From assembly GCA_013376995.1 (NCBI GenBank), contig JACAAZ010000018.1, forward strand, positions 1-64,000: 64,000 bases of DNA. The letters are read 5' to 3'. The translations under genes and the position numbers were made by a program. Shown here in pieces: positions 1 through 8,581 of this stretch. Position 1 is the stretch's first letter. Each line of letters starts with the position of its first letter. Source of the DNA: Bacteroidota bacterium (GTDB lineage: Bacteria; Bacteroidota; Bacteroidia; Bacteroidales; UBA4417). The notes beneath the pieces were generated by a model that made no database searches, had not been told where the DNA came from, and worked only from the letters and a program-made list of their open reading frames with translations.

Positions 1-112
1 AGCTAAACAATCACGGACGGGAGCTAAACAATCACGGACGGGAGCTAAACAATCACGGACGGGAGCTAAACAATCCCGGACAGGAGCAAAACAATCCCGG
101 ACAGGAAAATAA
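1..112 (+). repeat. 21-bp tandem repeat, five copies; probable 3' end of a truncated CDS
   Basis: Five head-to-tail 21-bp units occupy positions 1-105. Copies 1-3 are identical; copies 4 and 5 differ at three columns. Read from position 2, every copy encodes the same heptapeptide AKQSRTG, then K and a TAA stop at 110-112. All three variable columns are codon third positions and all changes are synonymous (TCA/TCC, ACG/ACA, GCT/GCA). That fits the C-terminal repeat tail of a gene entering from the left edge, but the rest of the gene is outside the window. A second forward frame is also open, with amino-acid changes, so the coding reading is an inference. Confidence 0.55.
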
Positions 113-492
113 CACATTTTCTTCTTCTTACTAATATTTAAGAATCATTTGTATTAATACACATATTATATACTAATTTAGCTTTAACCTTCCGGTCAAA
201 GACTGGAAAATACCATCTTTTCTCATACTTTCCTGCTCATTAATTAGCTTGAGGTAATTACAATGAGATAGTTGTTCAACTTAAGAACTTTTTTCTTCGA
301 ATAGCAAGCATGCTCACTGTTATCAATCAAGCATTTGCTTTTCCGATAGTATCAAGCAGTTAAGAATAGCATATCTGAAGTTCATATTTAAAGCCTCATA
401 GTAAAAACGCAGCCGGAGATAGATTTTGACCGGGTTGCCGGTCAATAAACATATGGCTGCCTTTCACTGAATAACCTTTTATATTTCTTGTC
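113..492. other. AT-rich intergenic stretch, no gene seen
   Basis: 380 bases between the tandem-repeat tail and the histidine kinase gene. It is AT-rich, with stops in all frames and no convincing hairpin terminator or TAnnTTTG promoter box. It presumably carries the kinase promoter, but I cannot place it. Confidence 0.5.
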
Positions 493-3400
493 ATGGCTGA
501 CAATCCAAATCAAATCAACATCTTGTCCCTTGAGGATAATCCCATAGATTTTGAGATCATCGAATCTGAGCTGCATAAAAGTCTGGAGAATATCCGTATT
601 ATACATGCAGAGACGGAACAGGAATATATTGCAGCCTTAAGCAGCGAGAAAATTGATGTCATACTTTCCGACTTCAATCTTCCCGGGTATACTGCCATTG
701 AAGCGTTGGAGCTATCAAAACAGGAATGTCCTGAAGTCCCGTTTATCTGCCTTTCAGGTGCCATCGGAGAAGGAGTCGCAATTGATATGCTTAAAAGTGG
801 GGCTGTTGATTATTTGTTCAAGGACAAAATGGATAAGCTGCCATATGCTATAAGAAGAGCCCTGGATGAAGCAAAAGAGAAGAAAAACCTCCGGGAAGCC
901 GAGAAAGCGCTCAAGGAGAGCAATGAGTTGCTTAGTTTATTTATGAAAGTTTCACCCATCTATGCATATATTAAAGAGGTATCTGAAGCAGCAAGCAGAG
1001 TAATCCTCGCAAGTGAGAATTATATAGATATGATTGGTATTCCCGGTTCCGAAATGGTGGGAAAGACCATGGAAGAGCTGTTTTTACCTGATTTGGCAGC
1101 TCAGATCACTGCCGATGACCAAAAAGTAGTTTCTGAGGGAATAATTCTTACTGTTGAGGAAGAATTAGATGGACGCTTCTATACCAGTATTAAATTCCCG
1201 ATAACAAGAAATGGAAAAACCATGTTGGCAGGTTATACCATTGACATTACTGAACGTAAAACGGCTGCGGCTGCCCTTGTTGCCAGCGAAGCAAATATGC
1301 GGGCTGTTTTCAATGCAACGGATGAGTCCATATTTCTTTTAGATTCAGATAAAAGGGTGATTTCACTTAACCCGGTTGCAGCAAATCGAATGGGCAGGAA
1401 TGCAGATGAAATAATTGGGAGAACGCTGAGCGAACTATTGAAACCAGAGATTTTTGCGAACAGGCTCCCTTATATTGAAAAGGCACTTTCCGGATGCAGG
1501 CAGGTAAGTTTTGAAGACGAAAGCAATGGCCACTGGATGATCAATAGTTTGTACCCGGTTTGTAATGAGAATGGTAAAGCAGAGCGAATAGCAATTTTCA
1601 GCAGGGATATTTGTGATAGGAAAAAAGCTGAATCTGCAAGACTTATTTACCAGGCAAACCTTGAAGCCCTTCTTGAAAATACTGGTGACCGCATATGGGC
1701 TGTTGACAAAGACTTTAATGTTATAATAAGCAATAATCTTGTACTCAAAAAGGTGCAGGAACATACCGGGGCCAACTTTGAAATTGGGAAAAGTGCATTG
1801 ATTAGTAAACTTCCTGCTGACAAGAGGGCTAGATGGCACTCCTATTATGCAAGAGGATTATCAGGAGAGTCATTCAGCATTGAAGAAGATATTCAGTATA
1901 CCGGGAAAACCGGGTACAGGGATTTCCACTTCAACCCTATACGGACCGAAAATGGCAGGATAACAGGTGTTGTTGTAAGCGGGAGAGATATTACAGAAAG
2001 AAAACTTTCAGAAAAATTACTGCAGGAAAGTGAAAGCAGGTACCGTTCTGTTCTAGAATCTGCAGCCGATGCAATTATAATGATCAATGATTCAGGAACA
2101 ATTATAGGATGGAACGAAAGTGCTTCAATGATATTCGGTTATACCGAAGAGGAAACCATTGGAAACCCTGTAACCAGTATAATGCCTGCTTCCTTCAGGC
2201 AGTCTCATCCGCACAACCTGAAACGGCTGAAGGATGGAGGAGTACCTGTTCTGATCGGGAAAACCATTGAATTGTCAGGAATCAGGAAGGACGGTTCCGA
2301 ATTCCCACTTGAGCTATCCTTATCGAGTTATGAAACATCAACCGGAAAATATTACACCGGGATCATTCGGGATATAACAGACCGGATTGAAGCAGTTGAT
2401 GCTTTGAAACAGAGCGAAGAAAAATTCAGAAGCATTTTTGAGAACCATTCGGCCGTCAAACTGATCATCGATCCCTCAACCAGTCTAATTACGGATGCTA
2501 ATGAGTCTGCAGCGCATTTTTACGGATGGAGCATCAATGAATTAAAAAATTTAAGCATCCGGGATTTGTCAACTTCGAATGAAAAAGATGTATTTGAATC
2601 GTTCAAACTTATAAGGGATAAAAAGGAAGGGCATTTTGAATTCCAGCATAAGTGCAGGGATGGCTCAGTAAAAGATGTGGAAATATTTACAAGCTGGTTA
2701 AGCATTTCAGGGCGCGATTACCTTCATTCCATCATTCATGATATTACTGACAAGAAAAAGGCCGAGGAACAGATCAGCCTTTTGAGCAAATCTATTGAGC
2801 AGAGTCCTGTGTGCGTTGTAATTACAGATCCCAAAGGCACAATAGAGTATGTAAATTCAAGTTTTACCAGAATTACCGGTTACAGCCAGCAAGAAGCCAT
2901 AGGGAAAAATCCGAGGATACTGAAATCATTTTTTCATTCTGAGGAATTTTACAGGCAATTGTGGGACACTTTGTCTGCAGGGCAACAGTGGAACGGGGAA
3001 TTCAAGAACCGAAAGAAGAACGGTGAACTATTTTGGGAAAAAGCGAGTATTTCCCCCCTGGTTAATGAAAAAGGAGAAACTACCCATTATGTGGGGATTA
3101 AGGAAGATATTACTGAAAAGAAAAAACTGACAGAAGAACTTATCCTTGCAAAGGAAAAAGCTGAAGCTGGGGATCGCTTAAAGACTGCCTTTATTAATAA
3201 TATTTCCCATGAGATCAGGACTCCTTTGAATGGCATCCTCGGATTTAGCGAAATGCTGCTCAGCAATGATATCACACAGGAGAAAAAGCAGATTTTTAAC
3301 GACATAGTAAAGAAAAGTGGGATTCGCCTGTTGGAAACGATCACTAGCTACATGGACATTTCAATGATCGTATCCGGCAACGTATCTCCAAATCTTAAGT

Positions 3401-4275
3401 TATTCAACCTGAAAATCGTGCTTGATGAAATTAAGTCAGATTTCTCTTATTCCTGCAAGGAGAAACAACTGGAGTTCAGCATTTCAGGTTTCGAATCACC
3501 TGAGGAAATTCAATTGAGGAGCGATCCTGAACTCCTGAAGAAAATACTGTCAAATCTTGTCAGGAATGCTGTGAAATTTACTCAAAAGGGAAGTATCGAA
3601 ATTGGATTCAGGATTACTGAATATAAGCCGGTGATTTTCGTTAGAGATTCGGGCACAGGAATAGAGAAAGAGATGATCCGTAGCATATTCGACAATTTTG
3701 TCCAGGCGGACATGTCGATGACCCGAGCCTATGAAGGCAGCGGCTTAGGATTATCCATTGCTTTTGGATTGGCCAGATTATTGGGCGGAGAACTTGCCGT
3801 TAACTCGGAGAAAGGAAAAGGTTCAGAGTTTTATTTTTCCTTGCCTCCTGAAGTCCTGGTTATTGCTGGCAAGAAAAAGACAATTACAACTTCCTTGCGG
3901 CCGAAAGAATCCGGGCAACTCATCCTTGTTGCCGAAGATGATGATTTTAATTATAAATTCCTTGAGATAGTCCTGCTTGAAGCCGGGTATAAGATTATTC
4001 ATGCGAAGAATGGTGCTGAAGCATTAACCATGTGCAGAAAAGAACCAAAGGTAGCCCTGGTTCTCATGGATCTCAAAATGCCTGTATTAGGAGGAATTGC
4101 AGCAACAAGGATGCTCAGGGAAACACATCCTGACCTGCCTGTCATTGCACTTACTGCCCATGTTTCACCTAAGGAAGAAAATGATGCTATGGAAAGCGGG
4201 TGTAATGCATTCCTTCCAAAGCCGATAAATGTTTCCAAACTACTTGGAATGATGTCGATGCTTTTGGATAAGTAG
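493..4275 (+). CDS. Hybrid sensor histidine kinase: REC-(PAS)6-HisKA-HATPase-REC
   Basis: 1260-residue phosphorelay protein. An N-terminal receiver domain (about 8-125) has its phospho-acceptor at D60 in LSDFNLPG. Six PAS-like segments follow (about 147-255, 260-375, 385-500, 510-630, 640-755 and 765-880), most closed by the DITERK-type motif that ends PAS/PAC units. The dimerisation/phospho-acceptor domain has H906 in NISHEIRTPLNG. The ATPase domain shows an N-box (NLVRNAVKF) and G-boxes (DSGTG, GSGLGLSI). A C-terminal receiver has D1193 in LMDLKMP. No signal peptide or membrane segment is visible, so it should sense cytoplasmic cues or partner proteins. No DNA-binding domain and no adjacent output regulator exist, so its target is unknown. 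Confidence 0.93.
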   Translation: MADNPNQINILSLEDNPIDFEIIESELHKSLENIRIIHAETEQEYIAALSSEKIDVILSDFNLPGYTAIEALELSKQECPEVPFICLSGAIGEGVAIDMLKSGAVDYLFKDKMDKLPYAIRRALDEAKEKKNLREAEKALKESNELLSLFMKVSPIYAYIKEVSEAASRVILASENYIDMIGIPGSEMVGKTMEELFLPDLAAQITADDQKVVSEGIILTVEEELDGRFYTSIKFPITRNGKTMLAGYTIDITERKTAAAALVASEANMRAVFNATDESIFLLDSDKRVISLNPVAANRMGRNADEIIGRTLSELLKPEIFANRLPYIEKALSGCRQVSFEDESNGHWMINSLYPVCNENGKAERIAIFSRDICDRKKAESARLIYQANLEALLENTGDRIWAVDKDFNVIISNNLVLKKVQEHTGANFEIGKSALISKLPADKRARWHSYYARGLSGESFSIEEDIQYTGKTGYRDFHFNPIRTENGRITGVVVSGRDITERKLSEKLLQESESRYRSVLESAADAIIMINDSGTIIGWNESASMIFGYTEEETIGNPVTSIMPASFRQSHPHNLKRLKDGGVPVLIGKTIELSGIRKDGSEFPLELSLSSYETSTGKYYTGIIRDITDRIEAVDALKQSEEKFRSIFENHSAVKLIIDPSTSLITDANESAAHFYGWSINELKNLSIRDLSTSNEKDVFESFKLIRDKKEGHFEFQHKCRDGSVKDVEIFTSWLSISGRDYLHSIIHDITDKKKAEEQISLLSKSIEQSPVCVVITDPKGTIEYVNSSFTRITGYSQQEAIGKNPRILKSFFHSEEFYRQLWDTLSAGQQWNGEFKNRKKNGELFWEKASISPLVNEKGETTHYVGIKEDITEKKKLTEELILAKEKAEAGDRLKTAFINNISHEIRTPLNGILGFSEMLLSNDITQEKKQIFNDIVKKSGIRLLETITSYMDISMIVSGNVSPNLKLFNLKIVLDEIKSDFSYSCKEKQLEFSISGFESPEEIQLRSDPELLKKILSNLVRNAVKFTQKGSIEIGFRITEYKPVIFVRDSGTGIEKEMIRSIFDNFVQADMSMTRAYEGSGLGLSIAFGLARLLGGELAVNSEKGKGSEFYFSLPPEVLVIAGKKKTITTSLRPKESGQLILVAEDDDFNYKFLEIVLLEAGYKIIHAKNGAEALTMCRKEPKVALVLMDLKMPVLGGIAATRMLRETHPDLPVIALTAHVSPKEENDAMESGCNAFLPKPINVSKLLGMMSMLLDK

Positions 4276-4597
4276 TAAATAGTCAGTCCTCAAATTATGG
4301 CAATCCGTTAAATTTGAATACTCAGATATAATTAATTGGGAAAATACATATTCCTGGAGAAGCAGGGTGAGGTTAATAAATTAAGCTAAAACTTATCTCA
4401 GCCAGTGGTTTCCCCATTTAGAACTAATTGAATATATCAGAAAGGAAACTTATAAAACCAATTAAAGTAACAAAAAAGCTCACAACCGAAAAGAACGAAA
4501 ATGATGTTTTTAGTAACAAAACATTAAATTTTAGCATCAAATAACCGGATTTGGGAATAATTGGGTATATTGCGCTACCCAAACCCAAACCAAACTC
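4276..4597. other. Intergenic stretch, no gene seen
   Basis: 322 AT-rich bases with no open frame of note. Near the right end (4563-4582) a six-base inverted repeat (GGGTA...TACCC core) sits about 15 bases before the next start. It could be an operator or chance. Confidence 0.4.
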
Positions 4598-5227
4598 ATG
4601 ATTTCCTTGTTAACCTGTCTGTCGTGGGCATTGTTGACGTCATTTGCCGCGAACTTAACTAATTCCATTACTAGCATTTCACCCTGGTATTATTTAATCC
4701 CTGCCTCAGCAATAGGATTTTTCTTTTATTATCGGGTGACCCGAAATCCCAAAGCGAAGAAAAAGCCAGATAAGAGTCCAGGGGATTCTACTGAATTTAA
4801 AGAAATAGTAGAATTCAATCGTTATGCAGGAGGGCATCCCGCCATTAATGAGGTGATTGTGCCATGTGTTGTTCATTTGACTCCCGGAATGCTCCAGATA
4901 TGCAAATACGCTGATGCCGCTATGATGGATGTCACCATTGTCGGGGAAATTCCGCTGAAGAGCATAAATTCAATGCGCGTTGTAGATGTATTTACCATGA
5001 AAAAGAAAATGACCAGCGAAAACTGGAATGGTTCAAACAAATACTTCAATGGTTTATACGACCGACGGGCAACGGAAGTAGCTTTCCTGGTAATCGAATG
5101 GCTGAATGACAGCGTTCACCAGTCTACCTACCTCTGTATCGAAGATGCATTTGCCATGGAAAAAGCCATTAAGAAAAGAAATGCAGTCATTTACAAAGCC
5201 AGACACCAGGCTTTGCAATTTGCTTAA
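4598..5227 (+). CDS. Hypothetical membrane-anchored protein
   Basis: 209 residues; I do not recognise the family. The N-terminus is hydrophobic, with a likely membrane segment at about residues 30-46 (YYLIPASAIGFFFYY), followed by a lysine-rich stretch (KAKKKPDKSP) that suggests a cytoplasmic C-terminal domain. The remaining ~140 residues alternate short beta-like hydrophobic runs (VIVPCVVHLTPGML, VTIVGEIPLKSI) with a C-terminal helix and vaguely resemble a PH-like fold, which is speculation. It stands alone between the histidine kinase and htpG with its own upstream gap. The ATG at 4598 is the first in frame. Confidence 0.7.
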   Translation: MISLLTCLSWALLTSFAANLTNSITSISPWYYLIPASAIGFFFYYRVTRNPKAKKKPDKSPGDSTEFKEIVEFNRYAGGHPAINEVIVPCVVHLTPGMLQICKYADAAMMDVTIVGEIPLKSINSMRVVDVFTMKKKMTSENWNGSNKYFNGLYDRRATEVAFLVIEWLNDSVHQSTYLCIEDAFAMEKAIKKRNAVIYKARHQALQFA

Positions 5228-5330
5228 TAATTGTTTTTCTTATTGCGGAATGGCAACTCTAAAGATGGTTTGATCCTGAAAGACGAACTTTTCTTCCCCC
5301 GATAAAATTCAATTTTGCCGGAATGATATT

Positions 5331-5354
5331 GAACAGGACCTCCTGATCCTGTTC
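5331..5354 (+). terminator. Possible terminator hairpin after the hypothetical gene
   Basis: A perfect 8-bp stem, GAACAGGA / TCCTGTTC, with an 8-base loop lies about 100 bases past the stop at 5227. The downstream bases are only moderately T-rich, so it may be a weak intrinsic terminator or just a hairpin. Confidence 0.35.
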
Positions 5355-5380
5355 TTGCTGTTATTGTATTGAAAAAACAA

Positions 5381-5407
5381 AGGCTGTTCATGTCAAAATG
5401 ACAGCCT
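5381..5407. other. Bulged hairpin just upstream of htpG
   Basis: AGGCTGT at 5381-5387 pairs with ACAGCCT at 5401-5407, and the pairing extends inward with one bulged base. On the minus strand it would be followed by a T-run (TTGTTTTTTC), like an intrinsic terminator, but no minus-strand gene ends here. On the plus strand it lies 44 bases before the htpG start and could be a 5' leader structure. Confidence 0.35.
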
Positions 5408-5450
5408 ATCCCCCATGGCATATGCTTTGATTCATCCTCGCCGTAACCAA

Positions 5451-7364
5451 ATGAAAATAACTATGCAGACCGGAAAGATAAACGTTCAAACTGAGAACAT
5501 TTTCCCCATTATTAAAAAATTCCTCTATTCTGATCACGAAATTTTCCTCCGCGAACTCGTTTCAAATGCGGTTGATGCCACTACCAAGCTAAAGACACTT
5601 TCATCCCTGGATAAATTCAAGGATGAAATGGGTGATCTCACCATCGAAATTATACTTGATCCTTCAAAAAAGACGCTAACGGTCAAGGATAAAGGAATTG
5701 GCATGACAGCTGAAGAAGTTGACCAGTTCATTAACCAGATTGCATTTTCTGGTGCAGAAGCCTTCCTGAAAAAATTCAAAGGCAAAACCGAAGATGAGCA
5801 ATCAGGTTTGATTGGCCATTTCGGACTGGGATTCTATTCATCATTCATGGTTTCCGATAAGGTTGAGATACGCACTAAGACTTATAAAAAAGGCGCTGGC
5901 ACGAAAGCCGTCCGCTGGGAATGCGATGGCTCTCCAGAATACCATCTGGATGAGTGCGATAAGGCTGACAGGGGCACTGAGATTGTACTTCATATTTCCG
6001 AAGATTCCTCAGAATTCCTCGACGAAAACCGCATCCTTGAACTGTTAAAAAAGTATTGCAAATTCCTGCCTGTCCCCATCCGTTTTGGTAATGAAAAAAC
6101 ATGGGAAACATCAGAAACAGAAAAGGACGAGAAAGGCGAACCGAAAAGGGTGGAAGTCGAAAAGCCAAGGATGATCAACAATACCAACCCTCTTTGGAAA
6201 CAAAAACCATCGGATCTTAAGGAAGAAGACTACAACACCTTTTACCATGAGCTCTATCCAATGAGTTTTGATGAGCCCTTGTTCAGCATTCACCTGAACG
6301 TGGATTATCCGTTTAACCTGACAGGTATTCTTTACTTCCCTAAACTGAAAAAGAATTACGAGGTTCAGCGTGATAAGATCCAGCTTTACTGCAACCAGGT
6401 TTTTGTTACCGATAGTGTTGAAGGAATTGTCCCTGATTTCCTGATGATGCTGCATGGAGTAATTGATTCACCGGATATCCCGCTTAATGTGTCGCGTTCC
6501 TACCTTCAGAGTGACCAGAATGTTAAAAAGATATCAGGCCACATCATGAAGAAAGTGGCTGATAAACTGGAAGAACTTTTTAAGAACAAACGCGAGGAAT
6601 TTGAGAAAAAATGGGATGATATCCGCGTATTTATTGAATATGGAATTATTTCAGAACCCAAATTCTATGAACGTGCCGAGAAATTCTGCTTGCTGAAGAA
6701 CACCGAAGAGAAGTATTTTACGCTCGAAGAATATAAAAAGTTCATTTCTGATGCCCAAACTGATAAAGAAGGTAACCTGGTGTATCTTTATACGTCAGAT
6801 AAGGAAGAACAATTCAGCTACATTGCAACTGCAAGAGAAAGAGGTTATGATGTGCTCATGATGGATGGCCCGATTGACAATCATTTTATCAATACACTGG
6901 AGCAGAAATTTGAGAAGACACGCTTTTCCAGGGTTGATGCTGATGTAATTGATAAGATCATAAATAAGGAAGATACCCTTCCACCATTGTTGAATGAAGA
7001 ACAGCAAAAACAACTTACCCCTGTATTTGAAAAAGAGGTTGATAAAAGCAAGTTTCATGTGGTATTTGAAAGCCTTTCTACTTCAGATCTTCCGGTTATT
7101 ATCACGCAGCCTGAATTTATGCGCAGGATGAAAGATATGTCAGCTCTTGGTGGCTATAGTTTTATGGGAAATATGCCTGATAGCTATAACCTTGTCATCA
7201 ACTCAAACCATCCGTTAATCATTCAAATCATGGATATGAAAGATGAAGCAGAACAAAGCAAGTTAAGCAAGCAATTGATTGACCTGGCAATGCTTTCGCA
7301 GAACTTACTGAAAGGTGAAGCCCTTTCAGGATTTATAAAGAGATCGGTTGAAATAATCAAATAA
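5451..7364 (+). CDS. htpG: Molecular chaperone HtpG (Hsp90 family)
   Basis: Cytosolic ATP-dependent Hsp90-type chaperone, 637 residues from this start. The N-terminal GHKL ATPase domain shows E35 and N39 (RELVSNAVDA), DKGIGM and GHFGLGFYSSF. Middle and C-terminal dimerisation domains follow over the normal length. An in-frame upstream ATG at 5415 would add twelve residues unlike the family, and it overlaps the bulged hairpin region. The start at 5451 (MKITMQTGK) or the ATG at 5463 (MQTGKINV) matches the usual HtpG N-terminus; the choice between those two is open. It ends 38 bases before lemA and may be co-transcribed with it. Confidence 0.96.
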   Translation: MKITMQTGKINVQTENIFPIIKKFLYSDHEIFLRELVSNAVDATTKLKTLSSLDKFKDEMGDLTIEIILDPSKKTLTVKDKGIGMTAEEVDQFINQIAFSGAEAFLKKFKGKTEDEQSGLIGHFGLGFYSSFMVSDKVEIRTKTYKKGAGTKAVRWECDGSPEYHLDECDKADRGTEIVLHISEDSSEFLDENRILELLKKYCKFLPVPIRFGNEKTWETSETEKDEKGEPKRVEVEKPRMINNTNPLWKQKPSDLKEEDYNTFYHELYPMSFDEPLFSIHLNVDYPFNLTGILYFPKLKKNYEVQRDKIQLYCNQVFVTDSVEGIVPDFLMMLHGVIDSPDIPLNVSRSYLQSDQNVKKISGHIMKKVADKLEELFKNKREEFEKKWDDIRVFIEYGIISEPKFYERAEKFCLLKNTEEKYFTLEEYKKFISDAQTDKEGNLVYLYTSDKEEQFSYIATARERGYDVLMMDGPIDNHFINTLEQKFEKTRFSRVDADVIDKIINKEDTLPPLLNEEQQKQLTPVFEKEVDKSKFHVVFESLSTSDLPVIITQPEFMRRMKDMSALGGYSFMGNMPDSYNLVINSNHPLIIQIMDMKDEAEQSKLSKQLIDLAMLSQNLLKGEALSGFIKRSVEIIK

Positions 7365-7402
7365 AACGCTTACTTTACCTAACCAAATAACATATCAGAA
7401 AA

Positions 7403-7999
7403 ATGAAAAAATCATGGATTATAATAGGGGTCATAGTCGCTTTCGTACTGATTGTGTTCATGTCCTTTTCAGGCACCTACAATGGTCTGGTAACTGCACA
7501 GGAGACCGTTAATAAAAGCTGGGCTGATGTCCAGGGTGCATACCAGCGCAGGGCTGACCTGATCCCGAACCTGGTCAGCACCGTAAAAGGATATGCCAAG
7601 TTCGAGCAGGAAACGATGATCAAAGTTACTGAAGCCAGGGCTAATGCAACAAGGCCGGAACTTAACATTGATCCTACCAAATTGAACGAGTCTAACCTTG
7701 CTCAATTCCAGAAAGCACAGGATGCATTAAGTTCCTCCCTTTCCAGGTTATTGGTTTCTATTGAAAAATACCCTGACCTGAAAGCAAACCAGAATTTCCT
7801 GCAGTTGCAGGCTCAGCTGGAGGGAACAGAAAACAGGATTAATGTTGAGCGCAGGAATTTCAATGAAAAAGTTCAGCTTTATGATACAAAGCTGCTTCGA
7901 TTCCCAACCAACATCATTGCCGGCATGTTCGGATTTACAAAAAAGCCTTATTTCGAAGCACAGGCTGGTTCTGAGACCGCTCCGAAAGTTAATTTCTAA
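7403..7999 (+). CDS. lemA: LemA family protein
   Basis: 198-residue LemA-family protein. One N-terminal membrane segment (about residues 5-23) is followed by a helical domain carrying the family signature WADVQGAYQRRADLIPNLV and then TVKGYAKFE. The family is widespread, its molecular role is unclear, and it is often encoded beside TPM-domain proteins, as here. Length and start are typical. The gene follows htpG by 38 bases, and a strong terminator hairpin lies immediately after it, so full-length transcription into the TPM genes may be limited. Confidence 0.93.
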   Translation: MKKSWIIIGVIVAFVLIVFMSFSGTYNGLVTAQETVNKSWADVQGAYQRRADLIPNLVSTVKGYAKFEQETMIKVTEARANATRPELNIDPTKLNESNLAQFQKAQDALSSSLSRLLVSIEKYPDLKANQNFLQLQAQLEGTENRINVERRNFNEKVQLYDTKLLRFPTNIIAGMFGFTKKPYFEAQAGSETAPKVNF

Positions 8000-8010
8000 G
8001 CATATTTTTG

Positions 8011-8051
8011 AAGACAATGGAGGATGGAAGCGTCCTTCATTGTCTTTTTTT
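8011..8051 (+). terminator. Intrinsic terminator after lemA
   Basis: A 13-bp stem (AGACAATG GAGGA / TCCTT CATTGTCT, one G-U pair) with an 8-base loop is followed directly by seven T. It lies 12 bases after the lemA stop and 20 bases before the next start, so it can end the lemA transcript or attenuate readthrough. Confidence 0.85.
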
Positions 8052-8071
8052 GAATACTCAAATCCAGGAAC

Positions 8072-8515
8072 ATGAAATCAGCCCGCAGTTTTTTTAACAA
8101 TGAACAGCAGGATGCCATTCGCAAGGCTATCCTGGAAGCCGAACAAGCTACCTCCGGAGAGATCAGGGTGCACATTGAAAACACCTGCAAACGTGATGTT
8201 CTCGAACGAGCAGTTTTCGTTTTCAACAGGCTTGATATGAACAAGACCGAATTGCGGAATGGGGTATTGATATACCTGGCTGTTAAAGACAGGAAATTTG
8301 CAATTATTGGGGATAGCGGAATCCATGCCGTTGTTCCTGAAAACTATTGGGATGATATAAAGTCAAAAATGCTCATTTCCTTTCAACAAGACGATTTTAC
8401 AGGAGGACTGAAATTAGCCATCCTTGACGTAGGACAGAAACTCAAGACTCACTTCCCGCATCAAAGCGGGGATGTTAATGAACTGCCTGACGACATTTCA
8501 TTCGGTAAAAACTGA
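8072..8515 (+). CDS. TPM-domain protein without signal peptide
   Basis: 147 residues made almost entirely of one TPM domain (the TLP18.3/Psb32/MOLO-1 fold; some members have phosphatase activity). Typical features are the helix QQDAIRKAILEAEQATSGEIRVHIE, cited here only by its start and end, then the GDSGIHAVVPENYWD segment and a C-terminal GGL..AI..VG helix. There is no signal peptide or membrane segment, so it is probably cytoplasmic, unlike its secreted neighbour. It is the middle gene of a LemA-TPM-TPM set that recurs in Bacteroidota. Its biochemical role is unknown. Confidence 0.86.
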   Translation: MKSARSFFNNEQQDAIRKAILEAEQATSGEIRVHIENTCKRDVLERAVFVFNRLDMNKTELRNGVLIYLAVKDRKFAIIGDSGIHAVVPENYWDDIKSKMLISFQQDDFTGGLKLAILDVGQKLKTHFPHQSGDVNELPDDISFGKN

Positions 8516-8546
8516 TCTACATTTTTCAATACAGTAGTCCTTGCTT

Positions 8547-8554
8547 TACTTTCG
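8547..8554 (+). promoter_or_regulatory. Possible -7 box (TACTTTCG)
   Basis: TACTTTCG differs at one base from the Bacteroidota -7 consensus TAnnTTTG and lies 27 bases before the start at 8582. The same octamer precedes mqnA. A T-rich run at 8522-8526 could serve as the -33 element. Confidence 0.4.
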
Positions 8555-8581
8555 CATTCATTACTTCAAAATATAAATATA

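Noticed and set aside
1435-1839. 134-residue antisense frame inside the histidine kinase
   Set aside because: Lies entirely in the kinase PAS region on the other strand, with no motif or promoter.
5415-5450. Upstream ATG for htpG
   Set aside because: The added residues do not match the HtpG N-terminus, which aligns from 5451 or 5463.
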